Assembly (NCBI GenBank): GCA_949118805.1
Contig: CASAUJ010000019.1
Location: forward strand, 1-29,885
DNA length: 29,885 bases
From: an uncultured Clostridia bacterium
GTDB lineage: Bacteria > Bacillota > Clostridia > TANB77 > CAG-508
Direction: 5' to 3'
A program made the translations under genes and the position numbers. Within the stretch, counting starts at the first letter, position 1. Each line of letters opens with the position of its first letter. Below the pieces are notes generated by a model. The model searched no databases. It saw only the letters and a list, made by a program, of their open reading frames with translations, and had not been told where the DNA came from. Below, piece after piece: positions 23,978 through 29,885 of this stretch.

Positions 23978-24662
23978 ATGGTGTTTAAAGGAAATCTTGT
24001 AATCAAAGATAAGAACAGAGGAATTACCTTAATTGTTTAGTGATTACAATAATAGTATTGTTAATTTTAGTAGGGGTAAGTATTACAACTTTGATAGGAG
24101 AAGATGGTATATTAGCCAAAGCGCAATCGGCAAAAGAACAACATTTAGGAGCACAAGAGGCAGAGGAAGAAAATTTAGAAAAATTATATAGTCAAATATT
24201 AGTGGCTACCAATGATAGTGCACAAATCACGATTTCTGTAAAAGAGTTAAAGGCATTGATCAAAGAAGAAGTGCAAAAAGAAGTGGCACGGAATTTCTCG
24301 GGGGAGGAAATTTAGATTATTCCAATCCAGAAAATATCATTACAGGGACGATAAATGTTGTAGTACCAGGTAATTCTTGGAAATATGATGTGACAGGACC
24401 AGAAATAGATGCTGGGACATGGTTAATCTTTATAAATGCTTCTGAAAATAGTAATAAATGGGGGATTACAGGTGTTCAGGTAACAGGAGCTCTTAATGTA
24501 GTATTTGCCAATACTTCTCATAATGGATGTGTTTCAAATTCTGGATCATATACAGGAGAAGCAACTCAACTGAAAGCTGCTTTATACAATGGAAATGCAG
24601 AATCAAGAAATTATACTTTGAATTTTAAAGCCATCAAAATATCAGATACGTATCAAAAATAA
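23978..24662 (+). pseudogene. Prepilin-like gene with two frameshifts
   Basis: ATG 23978 with a good AAAGGAGAG site opens a frame that reads RGITLIV and stops at 24038-24040. Compared with its paralogues a C is missing after 24035 (GCTTTA expected, GTTTAG-type reading seen). The second frame continues VITIIVLLILVGVS and a TGEGG-like exit motif to a stop at 24313-24315. There a G seems to be missing from the five-G run at 24300-24304; the third frame carries NLDYSNPENIITG and a beta-prone domain to 24662. The repaired protein would have about 228 residues. It could be a true pseudogene, a phase-variable gene, or an assembly with indel errors. Confidence 0.8.
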
Positions 24663-24673
24663 AAGGACAAATG

Positions 24674-24850
24674 TAGACATAAAGGAAGATATCAGATAGA
24701 ATAAAGTGGAAAAACCAAAAGAGAGGAAGAAAAGGCAAATGAAAAATGGAAAGGGAATTACTTTAATTGCATTAGTGATTACCATTATTGTATTACTAAT
24801 CTTAGTAGGGGTATCGATTGCTATGTTGACAGGAGAAGGGGGAATTCTAG
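24674..24850 (+). repeat. Prepilin leader and 5' coding repeat, copy 1
   Basis: The 65 bases before the ATG at 24739 and the first 35 or so codons are closely repeated at 25661-25837. The leader parts differ at about five positions with no gaps. The start codon lies at the same offset in both, so the duplication covers leader, ribosome binding site and signal region. Confidence 0.85.
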
Positions 24851-25062
24851 GAAAAGCAAATTCTGCTAAAACAGAATATGAAAAAGCAGAAAAGGAAGAG
24901 AAAGAAAAATTAGATAAAATAGAAAATTGGATGGATAAATTTGAGGCGAATGATAATCATTCTACACCATTAACAGCGGATTTATTTTCTTTTACTCCTA
25001 CTGATTCAAATTGGGAGGTAAAGAATGTTGAAGAAGCATTGAATTTTTTATATAATCATTAA
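24739..25062 (+). CDS. Short prepilin-like protein
   Basis: From ATG 24739 the protein has 107 residues: leader ending at G6, ITLIALVITIIVLLILVGVS, exit motif TGEGGIL, a highly charged helix to about residue 65, and a short tail ending VEEALNFLYNH. Mature position 5 is Ala. The terminal motif resembles VQTALNELYNE in the next protein, so the two may be partners or share a domain fragment. An upstream in-frame GTG at 24706 is not preferred because the paralogue at 25726 starts at the equivalent ATG. Confidence 0.8.
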   Translation: MKNGKGITLIALVITIIVLLILVGVSIAMLTGEGGILGKANSAKTEYEKAEKEEKEKLDKIENWMDKFEANDNHSTPLTADLFSFTPTDSNWEVKNVEEALNFLYNH

Positions 25063-25088
25063 TAAAAAAGCAAAGGAGAAGGAAACAA

Positions 25089-25544
25089 ATGAAAAATGTA
25101 AAATGGATTTTATCTTTAGTAATAGTAGCTATTTTATTTAGTGGAATAGGGGTATTGGCGGCAAGTTATATGGCACAAGATGTTAGCTATAAAAAAGCAG
25201 ATGGAACTACGATTGATGTACAAACAGCATTAAATGAATTATATAATGAAAAAGTTGCTTATAGTTTTTATATTAATACTTTTCAAGGTGAGGGAAGTAA
25301 TAATGCTGGTGTATCTTTTTATACTTACGAGTATAGAGACTATAAATATTTTAGAATTTCTGAAACGAATAAAGGGAATTCTACGAGCTTAGCGATCGAA
25401 AAATATAATTGGACGGATGACGGCTCTCATGTTTCTTTGGCTTTAGATACGAAATATGAAATTGATACTAGCAAAACAGAGGAAATCTTTTTTACCCCTA
25501 GTAATGGATATAGACTTGTAAAAGTCGAATTTTTTAAAGAATAA
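25089..25544 (+). CDS. Small exported or membrane-anchored protein
   Basis: The 151-residue protein has an N-terminal signal or anchor (residues 6-25, ending GIGVLAAS), then a VSYKKADGTTIDVQTALNELYN segment found in many clostridial surface proteins next to pilin-like genes, and an unrecognised beta-rich domain of about 95 residues. AAAGGAGAAGG precedes the ATG. It is 26 bases after the short prepilin-like gene and probably co-transcribed. It lacks the prepilin motif. Confidence 0.75.
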   Translation: MKNVKWILSLVIVAILFSGIGVLAASYMAQDVSYKKADGTTIDVQTALNELYNEKVAYSFYINTFQGEGSNNAGVSFYTYEYRDYKYFRISETNKGNSTSLAIEKYNWTDDGSHVSLALDTKYEIDTSKTEEIFFTPSNGYRLVKVEFFKE

Positions 25545-25560
25545 TAAAAATGTTTTGGAT

Positions 25561-25596
25561 AAAATCAATGAAAATAACTATATTTTCTTGATTTTT
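25561..25596 (+). terminator. Terminator after the exported-protein gene
   Basis: A 14-bp stem with one bulged T (25561-25575 with 25582-25595) runs into six T. It is a relative of the terminator at 26473-26507. Confidence 0.75.
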
Positions 25597-25630
25597 TGCT
25601 TTCTAGGATATAATTTTAAACAGAAATAAA
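25581..25630 (+). repeat. Terminator-promoter repeat, copy 1
   Basis: The right arm of the terminator, the T run, and TTTCTAGGATATAATTTTAA plus the following bases to 25630 recur at 26491-26542. The two copies share a 31-base exact match and differ by a two-base indel before it. Confidence 0.85.
25588..25614 (+). promoter_or_regulatory. Possible promoter of the last prepilin-like gene
   Basis: TTGATT (25588-25593) and TATAAT (25609-25614) are separated by only 15 bases, two fewer than in the repeat copy upstream of alaS. It may therefore be weak. The leader to the ATG is long (about 110 bases). Confidence 0.4.
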
Positions 25631-25660
25631 GAAAAAAGGAAGAAAAGGAAGGAATACATA

Positions 25661-25837
25661 TAGACATAAAGGAAAATATCAGATAGAATAAAGAGGAAAA
25701 AACAAAAGAGAGGAAGGAAAAGCAAATGAAAAACGGAAGGGGAATTACCTTAATTGCTTTAGTCATCACAATAATTGTGCTATTAATCTTGGCAGGAGTG
25801 AGTATTGCGACTTTAACAGGAGAAGGAGGAATATTAA
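25661..25837 (+). repeat. Prepilin leader and 5' coding repeat, copy 2
   Basis: Copy of 24674-24850, with the start codon at the same offset of 65 bases. After about codon 35 the two genes become unrelated. Confidence 0.85.
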
Positions 25838-26406
25838 CTAAAGCGGAAACAGCAAAAGAGAAAACAAGAGGAAGTAGTGTAGAAGAGGCAAAAAATTTGT
25901 GGAAATATGAGCAGAAAATGAATCCTTATACACCTAATTCAACAACAAAAAGCTTGGAAGAATTATTAGAAGACTTGGAAAATCAAAAATTAATTACAGA
26001 GCAAGAGAAACAAACAATAAAAGAAACTGGAGAAATAACAATTGGGGGAATTACCATTGAATTTGTATCTAAAATTATTTTCACCTTTTCTGGAATAGAG
26101 ACAAGTTGTTCAGAAGGGATGAGATGGGGAGACTTGATTTTACAAGTGTATCATGGAGAAGAAAGGATAAAAGATGCTGAACTTGAATTATTACCAAAGG
26201 GACAAAAAGCATTTATTGAAACGTTTACCCCGGATTCTATTCGTGAAACTGCAGCAGGAGTGCGTTGGACATCTTTTGAAGAGTGGTTTGGAAAGCAAGA
26301 GGAATCAGTTCTAATAAATACTTATGTGAATACAGAACAATATTTTCGATTAAGTGATTCTAAGGGAAATAATATTTCTTTCAATGAGAAAATTAAAAAT
26401 CGGTGA
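25726..26406 (+). CDS. Prepilin-like protein with unique C-terminal domain
   Basis: 226 residues: leader ending at G6, ITLIALVITIIVLLILAGVS, exit motif TGEGGIL, charged helix to about residue 60, then ELLEDLENQKLITEQEKQTIK and a C-terminal domain (about 110-226) rich in Glu and aromatic residues that I do not recognise. Mature position 5 is Ala. AGAGGAAGG precedes the ATG. The gene is bounded by two copies of a terminator-promoter repeat, which suggests that it arrived or was duplicated as a unit. Confidence 0.8.
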   Translation: MKNGRGITLIALVITIIVLLILAGVSIATLTGEGGILTKAETAKEKTRGSSVEEAKNLWKYEQKMNPYTPNSTTKSLEELLEDLENQKLITEQEKQTIKETGEITIGGITIEFVSKIIFTFSGIETSCSEGMRWGDLILQVYHGEERIKDAELELLPKGQKAFIETFTPDSIRETAAGVRWTSFEEWFGKQEESVLINTYVNTEQYFRLSDSKGNNISFNEKIKNR

Positions 26407-26472
26407 GCAATATAGCTTGAAGGCATATTAAAAATTCTGAATCGAATAATAGAAAAGAATTCAGAAAGAGAG

Positions 26473-26507
26473 AAATCAAGAAAATGGAGTTATTTTCTTG
26501 ATTTTTT
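26473..26507 (+). terminator. Terminator before alaS
   Basis: A perfect 12-bp stem (26473-26484 with 26493-26504) and an eight-base loop end in T residues. Its right arm contains the -35 box of the alaS promoter. Confidence 0.75.
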
Positions 26508-26542
26508 CTGGTTTCTAGGATATAATTTTAAACAGAAATAAA
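26491..26542 (+). repeat. Terminator-promoter repeat, copy 2
   Basis: Second copy of the segment at 25581-25630, directly upstream of alaS. The distance between copies is about 910 bases and contains exactly one prepilin-like gene. Confidence 0.85.
26498..26526 (+). promoter_or_regulatory. Promoter of alaS
   Basis: TTGATT (26498-26503), 17 bases, TATAAT (26521-26526). The leader is only about 28 bases, so there is no room for a T-box. Confidence 0.65.
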
Positions 26543-26560
26543 ACCAAAAAGGAGAAAACG

Positions 26561-28315
26561 ATGAAAGCAATTGAAATTAGAAATAAATATTTAAATTTTT
26601 TCCAAAAACATGGACATGCTGTCATTCCATCTGCACCATTAATTCCAGAAAATGATCCCTCTGTATTATTTACAACAGCAGGAATGCAACCATTAGTACC
26701 TTATTTATTAGGAGAAAAACATCCAGAAGGGACGAGACTAACAGATTATCAAAAATGTGTTAGAACGAATGATATAGAAGAAGTGGGAGATAATCGTCAT
26801 TTAACTTATTTTGAAATGCTTGGTAATTGGTCTTTAGGGGATTATTTTAAAGAAGAATCCATTCAAATGAGTTTTGAATTTTTAACTAAAGAATTAGGAA
26901 TACCAGCAGAGAAATTATCTGTTACTTGTTTTGCAGGGGATGAAGATTGTCCAAAAGATATTGTTTCAGCAGAAGTTTGGGAAAAAGTCGGAATTCCAAA
27001 AGAAAGAATTTACTTTTATGGAAAAGGAGACAACTGGTGGATAGCAGGAGAAGAAGGACCATGTGGACCAGATACAGAAATGTTCTATGATACTGGAAAA
27101 CCAGCTTGTTCAGAAAATTGCCAACCATCTTGTGATTGTGGCAAATATGTTGAAATATGGAATAATGTATTTATGGAATATTTTAAAGACAAAAATGGTT
27201 ATTCCAAATTAGAGAAAAAAAATGTGGATACTGGTTTAGGATTAGAAAGAATGACCATGTTATTACAAGGAAAAGAAACACCATTTGATACAGAATTATT
27301 TCAGCCAGTTATGAAGCAACTAGAACAACTTCAAAAAGTAGATTATATCGAGAGTAGAAGAATCATAGCGGAACATTTACGTTCTAGTATGATGATTATT
27401 TCTGATGGAGGAAGACCAAGTAACCTAGATCGAGGTTATGTTTTAAGAAGGCTTATTAGAAGAATGATACGACATTTAAATAAATTACAAATCAATTTAG
27501 AAGAATTGTCCACACTTATAGAAATCAATGTGGAAAATTTGAAAGAAATGTATCCAGATTTAGAAAAAAACAAAGAAATAATTCAATCAGTTATGTTAGA
27601 GGAAAAAGATAAATTTGTTAAAACATTAACACATGGAGAAAAAGAATTTGAAAAAGAAATTAAGAAATTAGAAGGAATAGGAAACAAAAAAATCCCAGGA
27701 GAAATTGTGTTTCGTTTATATGATACTTATGGTTTTCCACCAGAAGTAACCAAAGAATTAGCAAATGAAAATGGGTATGAAATAGATTTAAAGGAATTCA
27801 ATGAATTATTTAAAAAACATCAAGAAAAATCAAGAATAGGAGCAGAACAAAAATTTAAAGGAGGTTTAGCTGAACAAACAGAAGAAACCATAGCTTATCA
27901 CACAGCGACTCATTTATTAAATGCAGCTTTAAAGAAAATTATTGGAAAAGATGCCCATCAAAGAGGTTCTAATATAACAGTGGACAGAATGAGATTTGAT
28001 TTTAACTGTGATCATAAATTGACAGAAGAGGAGAAAAAAGCGGTAGAGGATTTAGTGAACCAATGGATCAAAGAAGGATTAGAAGTAACCAAACAAGAAA
28101 TGAAAAAGGAAGAAGCACTTCAATCTGGTGCAGAGTGTATGTTTATTGAAAAATATCCAGAAATTGTAACCGTATATAGTATAGGAGAAATATCAAAAGA
28201 ATTATGTGGAGGTCCTCATGTAAAGAATACAAAAGAATTAGGGACTTTTAAAATAAAAAAAGAAGAATCAAGTTCATCAGGAATTAGAAGAATTAAGGCT
28301 GTGTTAATTAAATAG
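26561..28315 (+). CDS. alaS: Alanyl-tRNA synthetase, short form without C-Ala domain
   Basis: AlaRS attaches alanine to tRNA-Ala. The class II catalytic domain starts with the IRNKYLNFFQKHGHAVIPSA motif 1 region. The editing domain has HTATH (H447, H451) and CGGPH (C549, H553), the zinc and editing site. The protein stops at 584 residues, about 290 short of the usual 870-880, because the C-terminal DHHA1/C-Ala region is absent; the natural stop follows KAVLIK with no remnant downstream. The catalytic domain also has a CxxxCxxxCxC cluster (C183, C187, C191, C193) in place of the usual linker, possibly a metal site. AAAGGAG precedes the ATG. The HIT gene follows after 26 bases. Confidence 0.93.
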   Translation: MKAIEIRNKYLNFFQKHGHAVIPSAPLIPENDPSVLFTTAGMQPLVPYLLGEKHPEGTRLTDYQKCVRTNDIEEVGDNRHLTYFEMLGNWSLGDYFKEESIQMSFEFLTKELGIPAEKLSVTCFAGDEDCPKDIVSAEVWEKVGIPKERIYFYGKGDNWWIAGEEGPCGPDTEMFYDTGKPACSENCQPSCDCGKYVEIWNNVFMEYFKDKNGYSKLEKKNVDTGLGLERMTMLLQGKETPFDTELFQPVMKQLEQLQKVDYIESRRIIAEHLRSSMMIISDGGRPSNLDRGYVLRRLIRRMIRHLNKLQINLEELSTLIEINVENLKEMYPDLEKNKEIIQSVMLEEKDKFVKTLTHGEKEFEKEIKKLEGIGNKKIPGEIVFRLYDTYGFPPEVTKELANENGYEIDLKEFNELFKKHQEKSRIGAEQKFKGGLAEQTEETIAYHTATHLLNAALKKIIGKDAHQRGSNITVDRMRFDFNCDHKLTEEEKKAVEDLVNQWIKEGLEVTKQEMKKEEALQSGAECMFIEKYPEIVTVYSIGEISKELCGGPHVKNTKELGTFKIKKEESSSSGIRRIKAVLIK

Positions 28316-28341
28316 TTTTCAGAGAAAAGTGAGGTAAAAAA

Positions 28342-28686
28342 ATGGAAGATTGTTTATTTTGTAAGATCATAAAAGGAGAAATACCATCGAATAAGGTGTA
28401 TGAAGATGAAGAAATTCTAGCTTTTCATGATATTCATCCAGCAGCACCAATTCATATTTTGGTGATTCCCAAAAAACATATTACTTCATTAGCCCATCTA
28501 AAAAAAGAAGAGGAAGAAGTCATCGGGAAAATTTATGGTGTCATAAATGAAATTGCAGAAAGGGAGGGCTTTAAAAAAGAAGGGTATCGTGTGATTGTAA
28601 ATTGTGGAAAAAATGGAGGACAAGAAATTATGCATTTACATTTTCACTTATTAGCAGGGAAACCATTGGGTGAAAAAATTGTTTAA
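28342..28686 (+). CDS. HIT family nucleotide hydrolase, HinT-like
   Basis: HinT-type proteins hydrolyse nucleoside phosphoramidates and aminoacyl adenylates. The 114-residue protein has the N-terminal CLFCKIIKGEIPSNKVYED segment and the catalytic triad HLHFH (H98, H100, H102). Placement behind a tRNA synthetase is suggestive because aminoacyl-AMP is a HinT substrate; this is inference. A GTGAGGT-type ribosome binding site precedes the ATG. Confidence 0.93.
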   Translation: MEDCLFCKIIKGEIPSNKVYEDEEILAFHDIHPAAPIHILVIPKKHITSLAHLKKEEEEVIGKIYGVINEIAEREGFKKEGYRVIVNCGKNGGQEIMHLHFHLLAGKPLGEKIV

Positions 28687-28712
28687 ATAGTATACACTTT
28701 TGTTCTAAAATG

Positions 28713-28721
28713 TGTTATAAT
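28713..28721 (+). promoter_or_regulatory. Extended -10 promoter of the sortase gene
   Basis: TGTTATAAT is an extended -10 element (TGn then TATAAT at 28716-28721). The -35 region is poor. The ATG is 43 bases downstream. Confidence 0.5.
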
Positions 28722-28763
28722 AAAAACAGAGGATAAATAAGAGAGATACAGGAGGTAAAAGAT

Positions 28764-29438
28764 ATGTTTGAGAGTAAATATAGTAAAGTATTAACCATAA
28801 TATTAGTAATTGTAATCATTGCTATTCTAGGATTATTAGGTTTTTTGGGATACGATTATTATCAAAATTATGTGATAACCAAAGATACCACAGATTTTGT
28901 AGATAATTTTCAAGGAGATATAGGAGAGCCGGATGAACCAAGTGAAAACAATACACAAAATTCTAATACAAGCAATACCGATCCATTTGATAAAATTCAA
29001 GATCCAGAAAGTAATGGTGGAGGAGCTTCTCAAAAAAGAACATACAAAGGATTTGGAGTATTAGGAACAATGGAAATACCAGCTACTAACTTTAGTTATC
29101 CTGTGTTAGAAAAAGTAACCAAAAAATCAATTGAAACAGCAGTAGCATTTCTATATGGAACAGGATTGAATGAACCAGGGAATACAGTAATTATAGGACA
29201 TAATTATCGAAATGGATTGTTCTTTTCTAATAATAAAAAGTTGAAAATTGGAGATGTTATCTATGTAACCGATAATAATGGAAATAGAGTAACCTATAAA
29301 ATTTACAATAAATTTGAAACAACACCAGAAGATGCATCTTTTTACCAAAGAGATACAGGAGGAAAATCTGAAATTACATTATCTACTTGTACAGATGACA
29401 GTAAAGCTAGATTAATAATTTTTGCGAGAGCAGAATAA
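28764..29438 (+). CDS. Sortase
   Basis: Sortases join surface proteins to the cell wall or to each other. The 224-residue protein has an N-terminal membrane helix (about 8-30), a Ser/Asn/Pro-rich linker (about 45-95), and the sortase domain. Catalytic residues are visible: H146 in VIIGHNY, C209 in LSTCT and R216 in ARLII. The SIETAVAFLYGTGLNEPGN segment is typical of class D-like enzymes, but class is uncertain. AGGAGG precedes the ATG. No LPxTG substrate is visible in the window; the prepilin-like proteins lack that motif. Confidence 0.92.
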   Translation: MFESKYSKVLTIILVIVIIAILGLLGFLGYDYYQNYVITKDTTDFVDNFQGDIGEPDEPSENNTQNSNTSNTDPFDKIQDPESNGGGASQKRTYKGFGVLGTMEIPATNFSYPVLEKVTKKSIETAVAFLYGTGLNEPGNTVIIGHNYRNGLFFSNNKKLKIGDVIYVTDNNGNRVTYKIYNKFETTPEDASFYQRDTGGKSEITLSTCTDDSKARLIIFARAE

Positions 29439-29449
29439 TAAGAAGAAAG

Positions 29450-29491
29450 AACCTTAATGATTAGAAGATAAAAGAATCATTAAGGTTTTTT
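29450..29491 (+). terminator. Terminator of the sortase gene
   Basis: A 13-bp perfect stem (29450-29462 with 29475-29487), 12-base loop, and T run to 29491. Confidence 0.88.
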
Positions 29492-29500
29492 GTTTGTTGG

Positions 29501-29529
29501 TTGACATTTTATGTAAAACACAGTATAAT
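29501..29529 (+). promoter_or_regulatory. Perfect-consensus promoter of the last gene
   Basis: TTGACA (29501-29506), 17 bases, TATAAT (29524-29529). All twelve positions match sigma-A consensus. Confidence 0.87.
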
Positions 29530-29551
29530 ATTTTTGAAATAAGGAGGAAAT

Positions 29552-29836
29552 ATGGGGATTTTTAATTTTTTTGGAGCGAAAGAGCAAAAAGAAGAGAAAA
29601 ATGATTATGGAGAATTAAGTCAAAGTATCATTTTTGAAATAGCAAAGATGAAACAGAAAATTATGGCCATGACAATCTATTATCCAGAAAAAGCACAAGA
29701 TATACAAAATGAAATTTATGAGTTAGAAGAATATATAGAAAATAGTGTAGGAATAGAGACAGAAGAGGAAAATTATATCATAAATAGTAAGTATCAGAAA
29801 ATAAAGAAAGATTTTGAAAGTTTTAAAAAAGTGTAG
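29552..29836 (+). CDS. Small helical protein of unknown function
   Basis: 94 residues, not recognised. The start MGIFNFFGAK is followed by a Glu/Lys-rich, mostly helical protein with coiled-coil-like stretches (about 22-60 and 75-92). No signal or membrane segment. AAGGAGG precedes the ATG, and the perfect promoter upstream implies strong constitutive expression. The 49 bases after its stop hold nothing I can identify. Confidence 0.75.
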   Translation: MGIFNFFGAKEQKEEKNDYGELSQSIIFEIAKMKQKIMAMTIYYPEKAQDIQNEIYELEEYIENSVGIETEEENYIINSKYQKIKKDFESFKKV

Positions 29837-29885
29837 GTTAGTCAATCATATGTCACAAATTTTTGAAATTAATATACTTTGAGTA

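Noticed and set aside
26527..26560. T-box riboswitch upstream of alaS
   Set aside because: The leader after the promoter is only about 30 bases and lacks the T-box sequence and specifier stems.
28764..29438. Sortase as the anchor enzyme for the prepilin-like proteins
   Set aside because: None of the prepilin-like proteins ends with an LPxTG-type motif, hydrophobic segment and basic tail, so a direct link is not supported.

Overview
The window is an A+T-rich bacterial chromosome segment in which all but one gene lie on the + strand. It most likely comes from a spore-forming member of the Clostridia, probably an uncultured gut-type lineage. Evidence: the S10-spc-alpha ribosomal order with adk-map-infA-rpmJ between secY and rpsM, rpsD (S4) inside the alpha operon, strong AGGAGG ribosome binding sites, a SpoVT orthologue with a sigma-G-like promoter, and several copies of a clostridial-style prepilin-like protein.

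Region 1 (1-9047) is the end of the S10 operon and the spc operon: rplW (5' cut off), rplB, rpsS, rplV, rpsC, rplP, rpmC, rpsQ, rplN, rplX, rplE, rpsN (zinc type), rpsH, rplF, rplR, rpsE, rplO, secY. The rpmD (L30) gene usually found between rpsE and rplO is missing. A hairpin terminator ends the run after secY.

Region 2 (9048-10570) interrupts the usual secY-adk junction with a 31-bp-arm palindrome made of two REP-like units, then a gene for a prepilin-like surface protein with its own promoter and terminator.

Region 3 (10666-16068) restarts the ribosomal cluster from a near-consensus promoter: adk, map, then a perfect-consensus promoter inside the end of map for infA, rpmJ, rpsM, rpsK, rpsD, rpoA, rplQ. 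A 180-nt structured stretch between rpmJ and rpsM looks like a regulatory RNA.

Region 4 (16081-17671) is a cassette of a prepilin-like gene and a small membrane/glycosyltransferase-like gene. It is flanked by arrays of the same REP-like unit in opposite orientations.

Region 5 (17677-23744) holds recD2 (broken by a one-base frameshift before the last helicase motif), comF (apparently starting at ATA), a KAP-type P-loop NTPase, spoVT, and a small XRE-type regulator on the - strand that converges on spoVT through a shared bidirectional terminator.

Region 6 (23913-26406) is a cluster of prepilin-like genes: a doubly frameshifted copy, two intact copies with near-identical leaders, and a small secreted/anchored protein. 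A duplicated terminator-promoter segment flanks the last copy and also serves alaS.

Region 7 (26473-29885) holds a shortened alaS lacking the C-terminal C-Ala domain, a HIT-family hydrolase, a sortase, and a small unrecognised protein behind a perfect-consensus promoter.

The translation, export (SecY, Map), nucleotide (Adk) and transcription (RpoA) genes are conventional core. The accessory signal is the dispersed prepilin-like family with conserved 5' ends and unrelated 3' ends, together with the REP-like units and the sortase, which suggests a variable cell-surface system.
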